A stretch of 64,000 nucleotides of DNA from Kappaphycus alvarezii (Eukaryota > Rhodophyta > Florideophyceae > Gigartinales > Solieriaceae). The DNA lies in the NCBI GenBank assembly GCA_002205965.3, contig NADL03000699.1, positions 930,001-994,000 of the forward strand, written 5' to 3'. Within the stretch, counting starts at the first letter, position 1. Every line of letters starts with the position of its first letter. A model generated the notes under the pieces. The model was not told the DNA's origin. It was given only the letters and a program-made list of their open reading frames with translations, and did no database searches. Made by a program: the position numbers and the translations under genes. This document shows positions 11,605 to 25,219 of the stretch, one piece after another.

Positions 11605-12101
11605 GGGTGGTGTATCGGACAAGTGCGAGGGAGCGATCGTTTGTGGACTGGGAGTTGCAGTTGTGTGAGTGAGGTGGGAGTTGCGAATATTTTGAGGTCA
11701 TGTACCCAACTCTCCGTACGTTTGATGAATTTGTACATGATGCAACATCTGATCTCGGCGAGAAGCGGCGAGGTCGAGAGTTGCTTCCCTTGCTACATTA
11801 CGGTAACTGCATACCGAACATTATACCGTACTGTACGTTACAGTGAACATCCCTAAGCCACTGCCCCTTGCAGGCCAGCTTGGGACCATCTACAGTATGG
11901 CACTGTACAAAACACCACCGCTGTACTGTACAGTACAGTTCCTGAGCTACCTGTCGCCACACTTTGTTTGCGCGCCACTGCCGAGTTGCCTCATCTCCAA
12001 TCTCGCCCGGGCAAGATCACGCCAATGATCGCTCAGTTGTTCGCCGAATATTGACTAAAGCCTTGGTGCCTACCGCCATTGATGATCCTGTACGAGGGAT
12101 T
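11605..12101. other. Intergenic between oxidoreductase and inverted repeat
   Basis: No gene seen. Holds a GTAC-palindrome cluster (11891-11940), about 290 bases upstream of the oxidoreductase start. Confidence 0.35.
11891..11940. promoter_or_regulatory. GTAC palindrome cluster upstream of oxidoreductase gene
   Basis: Two blocks: tacagtatggcactgtac, then ctgtactgtacagtacag. Role inferred from repeated placement in gene-flanking spacers. Confidence 0.3.
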
Positions 12102-13740
12102 GTGCGGCGGTCTTGTCGTCAGCCTTTTCCTCAACCTACGGGAAAATCCGATTTGCTGGCCTTCCATCCCCTCCCCATTCCTCTCTGCCTTCCATCTAGA
12201 CTTCCCCTCGAGCAATGCACGAATCATCGCTTTGAACCATCCGGTGCCCCTCTTAGGAACCTGATCGTCGCCACATCCCTCCTTCAAGATTTAGTACAGG
12301 CTTGTCGGAACACCCTTCACCTACTATAAGGCGTTCCCGACCCACGTGCGTGTTTCCTCACGCACCGTCTTTACGCCTCAGCCTGTCTCGTGGCACACGC
12401 TTTCCGTTTGTCCGCCATGCAACACTCTCAGAGTGCTGCTCTCCAGTTTGACGACCTTCAAAAGACCTCCTACGAGTCCCTGACCAGCGTCACCCTCACT
12501 GACCACGCCTGGCCCCAGGCTGGCCTTCCAATACGGCTGGGTGGTCATGGTTTCTAAGTGGTTAATCCCAGTCTTCATGTCGCTGCCGCCGCCGGCATCA
12601 TCGACTCGGCCCCTGCCCGAGCCTGTACCGTTCGGAACTTGTCACCGCGCACCTCCCGGCTGCTCGGGCACCCTGCCGCCCGAAGTTCCCTCCCTTCACA
12701 AACAGAACCTTTTGAACGATCTTTCGTCGCCGCAGTCCACGTCTACTCGTCCGCCCTGACCTTGGCCCTTATGCTGTCAACGTCCTTGCTGCACCCAGTA
12801 ATACTCTGTTCATCTCAACAGGGTGCAGTAGGACGCTACGGTCCGGGCCTCACTGGAAGGACGAACAGCAGAATACCATCTGCGTACCCTCCCCACGCAA
12901 TAATGCGTACATACGACCCCGCATTTGCAGATTAGCCCCCGCCACAGCCCTGCCCCTGCCTTTCTTACCGCCCTCCCCTCCAACACCACCACTGATCCCG
13001 CTATCCGCTGAACAGTGATGCCCAGGCACCACCTAGGCCTCGCGTTCTTCCCTTGGACCCGCCACCTACTTGCTACCGCTGTCGCGGATAGATGGGTATC
13101 TTTTGGGCTCACGCTGCCAACCTCTGGAGGTCTGGTTTCGGCAGACTCCACCCTCACAATTCGGTTCGTAACGTGCTTGCTTTCGATTTGATCGCGCTTG
13201 CGGTCGATTTGATCGGGGCTGCCGGACGTGACTTTGAGTTCGAGACCACTCTCCCCATCCCCTTCGCCGAGCTGCGGCAAGCAGATACTCTCCTGTAGTG
13301 CTAAGCCATGCCCTGTTCGTCCGACTCCTACCCCATCGCTCTTGATATCACTATCGTCTCCCGAATCAAATCCACCGCACGCACAAAGGCGACACAATTT
13401 GTTAGTGATCCGCTGGGATCGCCCATGGAGGCAAGATTCGCAACCTCGGGCCCGTCAACCCCATAATCTCTGTAAAGGCCCAGTACCCTCCTCCAGCTTT
13501 ACCTTCCAGCCTATCGCCTTTGATTCTCTGCGCCCTTTCAAATGCCATCTCTCGCCTCTTGTGAATTCAGTCATGAATTCATTCATTCCTTCATCCCCAC
13601 ACACGGCCACCGATTCTTTACCGGTACCGTTACAATCCGCCGCAGGAACTATCAACGCCTCTGTTCTGTCGTTTGGTCGTCTGTAGCGATTCCGTCCTGT
13701 CCCGGGTCCCTTCGCACGCCACCATACGGCATATACGGTT
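12102..13740 (+). pseudogene. RT retroelement 3' part in left arm
   Basis: Broken frames carry the RT thumb and tail: FDDLQKTSYESLTSV, HAWPQAGLPIRLGGHGF (about 12490-12550), SSLPSQTEPFERSF, a GDH-type tail near 13085-13160 (SVRNVLAFDLIALAVDLIGAAG), then FETTLPIPFAELRQADTLL, PIALDITIVSRIKSTA and FTFQPIAFDSLRP (about 13500-13530). It begins in the middle of the RT, so the 5' end was already lost. Stops and shifts are identical in the right arm, so the decay predates the arm duplication or has been copied between arms. Confidence 0.65.
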
Positions 13741-15140
13741 AGTTCCTAACTGCACGGTCAGACCAGTCACTGCAATCACCCATAAATCGTGGAAGTAAAA
13801 TAAAAAGGGAAATAGGGAGTGTGTTTTCTGTGGGAGCTCGGAGGGCTGACAACCAGGGGAGTTTGTGAGGGAGGAGGCGTTGTGTAACAAAGAAAATAGC
13901 AGACGACTTCATTCCATCTAGAAAGATGTGGGGAGGCCAGACAACAAACAGGCAGCGTTTGAGGAGACCACTAATGCGGTGTGTCGTTGCAAAGGAATTG
14001 ATCTGGCCCCCGAGAAATACCCCAAGGCTCCATTGGCGACAGCTCTTGCCGGCCCGTGATAATGGAAAAAGCTTCCGGACACCATCCTCCCACAGTGGAG
14101 ATTGGAATGGGGAGGAGCATGGCCCTATCAGGAGATGCAGAAAGAAAAAAGTGAATGTCGGTAGTCTGAACTGACCCGACCTTGCCTTAGGCTCGTACAG
14201 CCCAGCTACCTGGAAACAACATAAAGCGAACTGGGAGCTCAGCGTCTGCAGAATGCAGTGGGATTCGGGACAATGTAATCACAGCGGCTGAGGTCTAAAG
14301 TATAGAAATGAGTCTGTTGTGGACTTGCTGTCCTAGCGTGCAGCCGAATCTGATAAATGCGAACCACGAACGGAGCATACTTTCGTACAAAGCAGTTGCA
14401 AGGCACCCCTTCATTGAAGCCTTATGTCCTGGAAAAACCTGGAAAAACCTGCGACTCGCTTTGCCTGAGGTGGTATCGCTCTGAGCCTGGGGATGTTTGC
14501 CTTCATGCTCGCCTGTTGCAGGTCTACATTGGGGGAAAGGTTTGGGTGTTTTACTCTTGGAAGATGCATCCGATCTATCTATGGTCTACATTGTGTCCGA
14601 ATAATAATTCTTGATCCCCACAGGTTTCGAATGACATGGCTGGCCAAGTAACTGTGAGGACTATGGAGACCTTCGGGCGGATATGATCCGCCCTGTCGCG
14701 GCAGCCGCGTTTCTCCCAACTCAGCGTGTCTTGTGGCTGGCCTTGCGCCAGTCCTGTAAGGTTGTACCCTCCTATTCGTTCTCTATACATACGTAGATGC
14801 CGTCTCCCTTTCTGGGAACAGCCGTTGGTGCCATCTAAACAATAAAGCACAAGAATATTTTCCCATACAAGTCTTATCGACGACCATCGTATGAAATTGG
14901 CCTCGTCATAACGCGGACGAATTCCGCATCTCTGACGTCCATACAACACCACAGGAATTTTGATCCGCTAGCTCTCGACTCGTTTGGATCAACATCTGGG
15001 ATAACATCCAAGATCATGAAGAGATACGCGGCCGTTTTCGCGTCTTGCAGCGGATGCTCTACGGGAGTGAAGACTCGCCTGCATTAGAAGCTTAGCTACG
15101 CAGTTGGGTCAACATGAGCGGAGTCTGTTATGTGTCGTGC
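13741..15140. other. Inner part of left arm, unassigned
   Basis: Holds a minus-strand open frame of 125 codons (14952-14575) with no recognised domain, reproduced identically on the plus strand at 24010-24387, and an 82-codon frame at 13926-14174. At about 14540-14566 it carries aaggtttgggtgttttact plus cttggaaga, which recurs at 15326 in the spacer. Nothing here can be given a function. Confidence 0.35.
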
Positions 15141-18100
15141 TCCGCATCGCGCATATTTCAGTTGCCCTATTCAAACGACATCTTTCAATGACTTTGCTGC
15201 GTTGCACATTCATACATCAGTGATAAATAATGAGCCAACACCGAGGGTATATAAGGTAAAAAGGGGTTTACTTGAATGGGTTGGTATACTTATTAAATAA
15301 GGTGGTTCACTGCTGGTGGACAAGGTTTGGGTGTTTTACTCTTGGAAGACTGCGCTGCGCTTCACTGCGAGTGGTGCGAATGTTGGGAGTCCAATGAACC
15401 TGCACTCAAACCATGTTGTAGGTTCGACAGTATGAAGAACTGAGCACTTGCGCCAACGGGAACGTATCAGGTAGCCCAGTAAACAAGTGGGCGGTGTTGT
15501 GACTGACATCAGGTACTGCGATAGAGTCCAATGCCCTGAACGTCGTAAGACCTACTGAAAACTTCATTGCACGATGGGCTAAACGATTATCTCGTATGTT
15601 AGGTGTATCAATAAACGGTCATCCACATCCCAGTTCTGAGATAGAGCAAATGAAGGGTATGACAAGGGCTTCATACTAATACAAGAGCGTAGACAGCGGT
15701 TCCCGCCACACGGGATGCAACTGAATACGTCTTGAAGTACCCCTCCCTATATTCAACCGAAACTATCATGAGAATATTCACGTCGAAGAGGGATTGGTAA
15801 AACTGTGAAAGAGAGTATGCTGTCGATTAGTGCGGGTGTACCCGCCTCTAGGTGCATGCACGGAGCACAATTACCTTATGGTAAAGCCCACAGGGAAGCG
15901 TGTGAAACGGCGACCACTAACGCCTTCAAACAAAACAATCAAAAAACACCAGACCGCGAGATGATGACCTTTCGTACCAAAAGCAAGGAAAAGAGTTAAA
16001 TCCAGAAGATAGCTAATAGGATCAATTACAGTATCGATATGCCAAGACTAGCTGGGGCAAATCAAGAAAACGGCCCACGTTCATGGAAAACTCCCCTATC
16101 TGAGTATCGTACTATTATTTGTTCACAGAAGATTGATAGGAGCGCTGTCCATGTGTCGTCCTGTTTAAAGCAAGGACGAAATCTTTGCAATAAGGAGCTC
16201 TTAACTCTCTGTAGATTCAACAAACGTATTGGAGATCGTGAGAGCGCTAATGCTTTTCACTGATTTCATCCTGAATTTTTCCTCAAACGACCTTTGAACA
16301 TAACAAAAGCGATCAAAAGATAGTCTCGGACAGTTAACACGAAATATAAAACGAAATCCCTAATAGCTGCTGATTCTTTGTTATCAAAATCAGCGTTGCA
16401 TCATCCCACGTTCTGCCAGAGATTTGGCGCACAAGAAGTATGAGGTGGTGAAAGTTATGCTATCCAGGCAGTGATAAATTATCGCTTTGAGAGATTTAGC
16501 CATATCTAAATTTACCGAAAGAAGTTGACGAAAAAGGTGTAATTTGAGGCTGAGAGTAGTGTAAAACTTTCTGATGGGCTAGAGAGTACGCCTTTTCTCG
16601 TCTATCAGGAGAGAAATATGATGTAAAAAGAAAAATAGCTGTAATTATTAACTAAAAGATACGTAGCTTATCTAATTGCTAAAAATAGAGCCGACAAAAA
16701 ACTTAGTACCGCTCATAAACAAATGACAAAAGGCCTACAAAGAAACAATTTCAAATGAAAAAGGCCTATAAAGAAACAATTTCCCATGGAGGATCAAGAG
16801 TAAATAATAGAAACGCCTTTTTATAACCTATAATATTCATCTGTGAGGTAAGAGATGCGTAAATTGGACATTTGTCATGGTATTATAGGCATTTTTCTAA
16901 AACTGCACTGAATATTTCAACTGATGACCACAATAGCTGTTCATCCTCTATACCTTTGCTATTTGTGGTTTAAGTAGACAAGAAAAAACTACACTTCCAT
17001 TAAAGCTACAGACAGAAAAAACATTCAAGGAGACTGAACTTAGCATAGCATACACATATTACAGTACTACTAGTATCCGAAAATTAGTAGAGAATCATTA
17101 TTGTTCTCAGTATTATCCGGGTCATACTGGTACTTTCCTGAAAAATAAAAATTTCATTAGATCCGACGCGACAATTTGCCACGGGCGAAAATTTGATGTT
17201 TTGATAGCTGCTCACACCGAGGCAATTCACCCAGTGTGCATTGGACAGCATTTAAACACGAATCCGGCACGAATCGCACATGTTCTTGCGACGAATTCAA
17301 ACTCAGCTATATTTCTGCTAATACCCATGCAGGTAAGCATCCATAAATTCAGAATGTATTGTACAAACATTTCAACACTAGTCCCGCCCTAGTATCACAT
17401 GCGCTGGACACAATTTACGGCTTGAAGAACTGCCCGGTACTTACTGCTAGCTGTCCATCCGACTTGGTTACATATTCTTTAAAGCAATATCATGAGTTAA
17501 TTGTTCTGTTCTGCCTTGGAATGGTTCGAGCTGTAAACTCGAGTGTAGAGGATGTGGGGAATTTTCTTCCACAAGAGCACGGAAATTGGAAAGAAACATA
17601 CAACAAGTTCATCAAATAGTTTCTAAAAAGGTATAGATTCATTTGGTCATAAAATTTGAGGAAAAGCGTCAAAACGCCAAATTTTGGAAGATGGGAGCAG
17701 ATGTTGATGTGCAATATAATAATGAACATAATTTGGGTAATTGAAAAGATGGAAGCTACAAAGCTCAATAAAACGGGAAATCGTCTTGCTCTTTCCTGAA
17801 ATATGAAACTCCCACTAGTTTCTTGTGTTTTGCGTTTCCGAAATAGATTTTAAATATTGTGATATACATATAACTGTGATCCTGATAGATGTGCCGTTTC
17901 CTAGTCCGTGGATTGAATTCTAGCAGTGTTTCGATATGTCCCTTCCACATAATCAAACTTTATCTGAATTTTTGATTCCAAGGAAAGCTTTTGGAAATGG
18001 TAATATTCACTAAACATTGAGATTAAAACCTATTCTGAAAATAAAGTCTTCTAAATATGAGAAACAAATAACTGATGAAAAAGAAGCGGGTCCACTGACC

Positions 18101-21100
18101 ACTCAGTCTAAAATCTTATTTCTCAAAATTTTCAAAGACAGCCTTTTACGTTAATATTATTCTGAAAAGCGGAATGTGAAAATGTTTGCACAAGACAACA
18201 AAGAGGAAGCATTAAATATGAATGAATTGATTACAAAGCAAAATCAGCGGTAGAATATTTCTCAAGTAACTTTTAATTCAAAATAACATATAAATTATCT
18301 GGAATAAATGATTATAAACGCTGTTAGTTGGCTTTTGAGATATTATTGGAAGCAAATAATCAGAAAATTGATTACTTCCAAGTATCAATGAAAATTTTTC
18401 TGCAGATTCCACAAAAACATCAAATGAGCATGGAGCTAAATTTAAGACACTTAAAATTCGATTTTTTGTTAGGAGACACTCCCTACTAAAACGAATAAAC
18501 TAACAGAGCACATAGCCAAATGTAATTTTAAATCCATAAATTACAGTTCAAGGAGGCAGTTATTTCGTTCACAATATTTGATTTTTTTGAGTAGTAATGG
18601 AGGAAATTATTCTGTGTTGGTTAACGGATCATCCTATGCTTTGGTGATTAGATTACCTGTTGAACCCAATTTTACTGAAATATGAAATAAAATGTTCAAA
18701 TTTAAACATAAAGTGACGTTTTTGAAGAGAACAGATCCGGTGAATTGCATGCAAGAAGTTATCAGAGTTGAAGTGATTCAATACAACATAATACTCAAAC
18801 ATCTGGTGAAGTAGTCTTGGCCATCTCTGTAAAAGCTGAACAAGTAGGGAGCAGCTAAATCCAGGAAAAGTGTGATGGAGCGGCCGAGTATAGTGTAAAA
18901 AGTCAGGAGAATGTTTACTTGTGGAAATGGGATGCCGTAAAACAGGTTAAAAGTCCGCGAAAGTTCCAGGGATTCAGGAAAACTATGAGATAGATACTTT
19001 AGGTTGAAATCATAGCTAGATTATACAACGCTAAATAAGAAGACGTAAAACTCAAAGGGACATATCTCAATCCTCAGGTATTTAAAACTAGTCACAGTCC
19101 TTACAGTACAGTGAAGTAACATGAACAGGACAGTGCTCCTTTTCAAAGATAGCTATTCGAAAATTTTCGGCCCGAAATCAGTTGACTGTCACTATTTGAT
19201 TGCTCTGTTCTTCAATATGATTGAAAATTGGAAAAAGTGGATACTACTCAAATTTTTGATTTTCAAAACCTCTCATTTCCAAGTAATTTATAGTAAATTC
19301 ATACTTTAAATTATTACGAAACAATAATTACGATATACCGTAAGATGCTCTTTTACGTAAACTTGCAGTCTTTTCATTTATTTTTAATTCATAGTGAGTA
19401 GTAAGAACTAATCACACTGGGGGTGGCTCAGTTATCAATTTATTTTCCTACCCTTGGACATGAGTTAATGAAAGAGTTGCATAAGTTCTAATATCTTGTA
19501 TTATACTCTTCTAGGACGAATGAAAAGAGCCAAAGCCCGTGCAATGAGGTATAGGGGTCTAAAAATTTTAAATAATTTGACTTGGGAGAGAATGTCAAAT
19601 TTTTGCCTTAAAATTTGATTTAGCGTTGGTGGCAGTGAAAAATATACAAAAGGTAGGATATATTGATCAAATAAATCAAATGTAGCGAAAAATGCAACAA
19701 ATAAGACAATGATTAAACAATATTAGTTTCAGATAATATCGCCGATGTGCTTGAACTCATGTGCAGCATGATCGATTTTATGACTAAAATTCAAAGCAAC
19801 TTTGAGCCACTTTTATCGTTTCACTATTTCAAAGTACAAATTTCGAGGCGGTGTCTGTTCACAAATTACCGTTAAGCATTCGTTCTTAACGGCAATAACA
19901 TGGATAAGATACGAACTTCATGGTAATTTGCAGGCAAACACGTTAAGGTTACCGTGCCCAGTGCTGAGAAGATCTTCTATTCATATATCCCAATGGTCTC
20001 CTATAAGAATTATAAGTACAACTTGTAGGATATATGAACACTGGCTTGCAGGAAAAAATTGAAATTCCCTACCCGAGAAGTACCGCCGGATGTTGTGTAG
20101 AGGACTAAAGTTGACTTAGTTTTAATATCATGATTGTCATGAAATACTTTTCGCACGAGCTAAAGAGGCTTAAATGTGAGTTTATTGTTTTGTAAATCGA
20201 AGATGCAATTATATGCACACTTTTTATCCAAGGTTATTGTTCCAGAAGTGTATTATCATCACATATTAAACTACCACGAGAAAAAAACTCGAAGAAGATA
20301 CAGAGGCAGACTGTAGAAGCTGATGACGAAATTTGGGATTCAAATTTAAGAATCCCATGATATTTAATTTCTGAGTAGAGTTATCAAACATACGTGGAGT
20401 TAGTGAGAGGGGACCCTGACAAATGGATTCTTCATAACTGCGAGCTGCTCATCAATAGCACTCTTTGAGTAAGACAATGTAAAACAATAGTACTATCGTG
20501 CGAAACTACTCCCGAAAGATGCGAATAATATGATGGAAGTACTCGTATCTTCATGTATTCGTTCTCATTTTCCTATTTCGATTCCACCAGTACCACGTTG
20601 AATTGGTCTGAGGTTGTTTTAAGTACCAAGGTAAACTAAATATAAATATAAAGCTTAAAAGAACCAGAAAAGTACCGTAGCTCTATTCTGGGAAGTGATA
20701 TATGGCGGAATGAGTAGTTCTATGAAGAAAACGTGCAACTATCTACTAGTCATGGCCCGAGATACAGCCTGGTGAACCATGTCGAAAAATCAGATAGTCC
20801 GCAGTACAGTAAATTAGATTGCCCAAAAACGTTCATTGCGTAACAATTACTTCTTAAAGGCAATTTTAACATCACTGCCTTTTTGTAACATTCATTTTCA
20901 CCCCAAAAGTTCCAAACCCGATGTAAACCCATATTAAATTGTCATGACTTTTTTCAAATGCTTAAATAATACCTTCTGGTGGAGTTGAGGCTTACTAGTG
21001 AAGGTCTATATACCTCATACACTGATGACCTTATTATCAATAACACCATTTCTATAAACTCAAACAACAAAATTCGTAATTCGTCCCCATGTAATTATAG

Positions 21101-23821
21101 GCTTGGATTTTAATGGCTCCCAACTCTATTTTTAAGTTCGTAATTGTTGCAGCTTAATTATGATGTAAGATATATCTCTTTATCTACTTTGTGCTCAACA
21201 TGGAATACACGCTCAATTATTATTATAGAACTATTATTCTCACTTCCATTCATTCGTACTCTGCGCAAATGGTACCGCATTGTTTCAATCAAATACTTGG
21301 TTTTACAGGTTGTTTCAATTTTTCATGTGTGTTGATTTTGACTATTTGATATGCTAGTATATTCTGCCTCCTTTGTAATAATAATTTTTTTAAGAAATTC
21401 GAAGGGGTTTCATCTATTTCATCGTTCCCTGTAGTCTCAGGAGGGAGGACGTGTGATCAGCTCGAGTACTGAGGTTGAAGAGGTCAGTAATCTGGCTCCA
21501 GAGGGTTGAAATCGATGTGTCAAGGATTACGAAAGGGCTTAATCACAATAATATACTATTTCTTTCTTGTTCATCATCCATTGCAACACAGAATAAAGAA
21601 AGGGTCATAAAGCGTCCTGTGACGGTCAAATCTCGGGCGGAAAAGCCGTCAGATCCATCAGTCACATTTCAATAACTTCCTGATCGCTCCGAGTTTCCAA
21701 TTCAGAGGGCAGGACAACAGCAACAGGACAACAACAGCAAAACAATGATAAAGCAGTACAGCAGTAAAGAAGCACGGTAATAACGGAAGGAACGTGGGCA
21801 GCGCGGGTAGGGAGAGGTGCACGCAGCAGTTGACGCAGGGAGCAGACGATGAAGCAGGGGAGTGGTGGGGTGCACTGCCAGCACTGCCTGTACAATATCA
21901 ACCATTTATACGACCATGCGCTCGATTTTAGGCGAGCGCCGGTGGCTAGAATAGTCATCCAACTGATTCACAATAGACTTCAGAAATGATTAAAGACATA
22001 GAATCGGGAACAAATGAGTAGTCAATGCCATACATCAACAGCAATTTTTCTTAGGTGAGGTAGTTAAATTGACGAAATAGTCAAATTACTCGTTGGGAGT
22101 TCTCCTGAAGCTTTTACCGCAATTTGCAAGTGGCCAAAAATGTCTGCACGAGCGTTTAATCGGATTTTTCCTAAAAAATCTTCTTTTAATTAAAAACGCG
22201 CTGCATCTTAATGTTAATAATCTAATAATTTATGATTAAACATCACCCAATCTTCTGGTTTTACTCTTAAACGGGAATGTAACTATTATTTCCTTTTCCA
22301 AATTTTATTTTACTCAATGTCAATTGATTCAATAACCTATTGGTATGTATCATCCCCATTGTCCAAAGAAGCATTTATATGGGCGTTGTGTGCCACGCTA
22401 AAACTGTATCATTCATCCTTCTAGAATAAATCGCTACTTTCATTTCAATTATAGAGCCATTAAGATGTTTGATTTTATCCGAACTGACAAGTAATTGCGA
22501 AATGTTGACCAGCCTACAGCTCGAAAGATCCCCTTTTTTTGAATCATAACTAATATTTTAGCTCCTTGAGCTCAAGTAAAATAAAGAGCGATTATGTCTG
22601 TCTATATTTGATAGAGAAAGAGTAAGGACTCGATCAATGGTGGTTGCGATTTCTGATGGTCGAATGAGGCGATAAATAAAGGCTGTCGGCCACCTCTCTT
22701 CATCCTGATAGAAGTTTCGCAACCATGTCCATGGAAGTTACGCGTATTCCCATATCTGTTTTGATGCTTGTTTGAGAGCAGAGTGCAATTACGTGTTCGA
22801 CATGTATTCAACCACATGAATTATATGACGTCACACGGTTTTATGATCTTTTTCTCGTAAGACTGTAGTGATCTTACGTAATTAACTGATTGATGTTTTG
22901 ATCGGACATCACTTGTTGGGGTCCCCACTTGTGTGTGTTATCTATGCGATCTTGCTTGTATCCCAGCTTTAGGGTCCTGAGTGCCGATTTGGTTTGACTT
23001 GATGGTGCTATGTGGTACGCGATTATCTGCGGTGAACGGATGGCTGAAATTGTCTCCTACCACTGTGTTGCAAACCTACCAAGTTGAAAAATAGTCTGAT
23101 TTTAGGTAGGTTTGTCAGACTACTCTGCTGTGTACTTAAAATGAGAAAACATGAGATCTAAAATAAAGGAGTTACCTCTTAAAACAGACAAAGCACATCT
23201 ACCCGCTCGCAGACCCTTCATCTATTAAATAGCTGAACCTTTTTCATCGTTTACATTATCGGAATCGTTGATGCGATACTTATTTGACCTATCTCAAGGT
23301 TGAATGCTCATTTTCCTTCCCAGGAGAGCGTTTCTTGTATTGGCTAAACGAGTAGGTAAAAAATCGTTAGGAGAGGTGCTGCAGCACACAGACGGAAAGA
23401 AGTAAGGTAGTAGAAAGGCTTCGAAGCAGAATAAGGGGCATTTTGGAGATCAGAGCTATGAAATTCGGTACACAAAGAAAATTTTTAGAAGCTAGAAGCT
23501 GAAACGGGTTTAGAGGTCCAATATATAGAAGAAACATCGTAACAAGGAAAAAGGTCAGGTGAAGTGAGTCGTAATGTCTAGAAATGGTGTATAACGGGTG
23601 CAATTAAGTTTCAGTGTCCATCTAACGGAACGAGGCAATATCAGATATCTCGGTAGCTTTGTTGATTAGCTCATGGCAAAGGTTGTTACAGCGAGTGATG
23701 ATTAAGGGCTGGTGGGGAATATTGAAAACATTCTTGTCGACTCAAAAAGATAGGATGCAACACAGCAAAGTCCTTTACAGATGAAGTTTGCATGGGGTAA
23801 CTAAATTTTGCTCGTTGCGGT
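15141..23821. other. 8.7-kb AT-rich spacer between inverted arms
   Basis: Clearly more AT-rich than the gene islands. The longest frames are 98 codons or less and none resembles a known family. A possibly duplicated peptide motif (HLNTNPARIAHVLAT and HFNTSPALVSHALDT) occurs at 17245-17300 and 17365-17415. The first and last 65 bases (15141-15205 and 23757-23821) remain recognisably similar to each other in inverted orientation, but much more diverged than the arms. Plain candidates: the inside of a large terminal-inverted-repeat transposon, a captured organelle or plasmid fragment, or old repeats. Confidence 0.6.
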
Positions 23822-24009
23822 GCACGACACATAACAGACTCCGCTCATGTTGACCCAACTGCGTAGCTAAGCTTCTAATGCAGGCGAGTCTTCACTCCCG
23901 TAGAGCATCCGCTGCAAGACGCGAAAACGGCCGCGTATCTCTTCATGATCTTGGATGTTATCCCAGATGTTGATCCAAACGAGTCGAGAGCTAGCGGATC
24001 AAAATTCCT

Positions 24010-24387
24010 GTGGTGTTGTATGGACGTCAGAGATGCGGAATTCGTCCGCGTTATGACGAGGCCAATTTCATACGATGGTCGTCGATAAGACTTGTATGGG
24101 AAAATATTCTTGTGCTTTATTGTTTAGATGGCACCAACGGCTGTTCCCAGAAAGGGAGACGGCATCTACGTATGTATAGAGAGCGAATAGGAGGGTACAA
24201 CCTTACAGGACTGGCGCAAGGCCAGCCACAAGACACGCTGAGTTGGGAGAAACGCGGCTGCCGCGACAGGGCGGATCATATCCGCCCGAAGGTCTCCATA
24301 GTCCTCACAGTTACTTGGCCAGCCATGTCATTCGAAACCTGTGGGGATCAAGAATTATTATTCGGACACAATGTAGACCATAGATAG
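24010..24387 (+). CDS. 125-codon ORF shared by both arms, unknown
   Basis: Open frame with the same predicted protein as the mirror copy on the minus strand at 14952-14575. Basic, Trp/Arg-rich, no membrane segment, no recognised domain. It runs through the 5' part of the inner arm. Identity between the arms is explained by the arm duplication itself and is not evidence of selection. Could be chance. Confidence 0.2.
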   Translation: MVLYGRQRCGIRPRYDEANFIRWSSIRLVWENILVLYCLDGTNGCSQKGRRHLRMYRERIGGYNLTGLAQGQPQDTLSWEKRGCRDRADHIRPKVSIVLTVTWPAMSFETCGDQELLFGHNVDHR

Positions 24388-25219
24388 ATCGGATGCATCT
24401 TCCAAGAGTAAAACACCCAAACCTTTCCCCCCAATGTAGACCTGCAACAGGCGAGCATGAAGGCAAACATCCCCAGGCTCAGAGCGATACCACCTCAGGC
24501 AAAGCGAGTCGCAGGTTTTTCCAGGTTTTTCCAGGACATAAGGCTTCAATGAAGGGGTGCCTTGCAACTGCTTTGTACGAAAGTATGCTCCGTTCGTGGT
24601 TCGCATTTATCAGATTCGGCTGCACGCTAGGACAGCAAGTCCACAACAGACTCATTTCTATACTTTAGACCTCAGCCGCTGTGATTACATTGTCCCGAAT
24701 CCCACTGCATTCTGCAGACGCTGAGCTCCCAGTTCGCTTTAAGTTGTTTCCAGGTAGCTGGGCTGTACGAGCCTAAGGCAAGGTCGGGTCAGTTCAGACT
24801 ACCGACATTCACTTTTTTCTTTCTGCATCTCCTGATAGGGCCATGCTCCTCCCCATTCCAATCTCCACTGTGGGAGGATGGTGTCCGGAAGCTTTTTCCA
24901 TTATCACGGGCCGGCAAGAGCTGTCGCCAATGGAGCCTTGGGGTATTTCTCGGGGGCCAGATCAATTCCTTTGCAACGACACACCGCATTAGTGGTCTCC
25001 TCAAACGCTGCCTGTTTGTTGTCTGGCCTCCCCACATCTTTCTAGATGGAATGAAGTCGTCTGCTATTTTCTTTGTTACACAACGCCTCCTCCCTCACAA
25101 ACTCCCCTGGTTGTCAGCCCTCCGAGCTCCCACAGAAAACACACTCCCTATTTCCCTTTTATTTTACTTCCACGATTTATGGGTGATTGCAGTGACTGGT
25201 CTGACCGTGCAGTTAGGAA

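Larger units (their letters stand above)
12102..15140 (+). repeat. Left arm of 3.04-kb inverted repeat
   Basis: Positions 12102 to 15140 are the reverse complement of 26862 to 23822. Every segment I compared is near-identical, with single-base differences such as the C-run near 12938 (five versus six) and a SNP near 14219. Coordinates pair with a nearly constant sum (38964 at the outer end, 38962 at the inner end), so the arms differ by about two bases in length. The outer 1.6 kb is a decayed RT element; the inner 1.4 kb is unassigned. Confidence 0.92.

Noticed and set aside
15300..16300. Possible group II intron or organelle rRNA piece in the spacer
   Set aside because: Looked for domain V hairpin and conserved rRNA words; none found.
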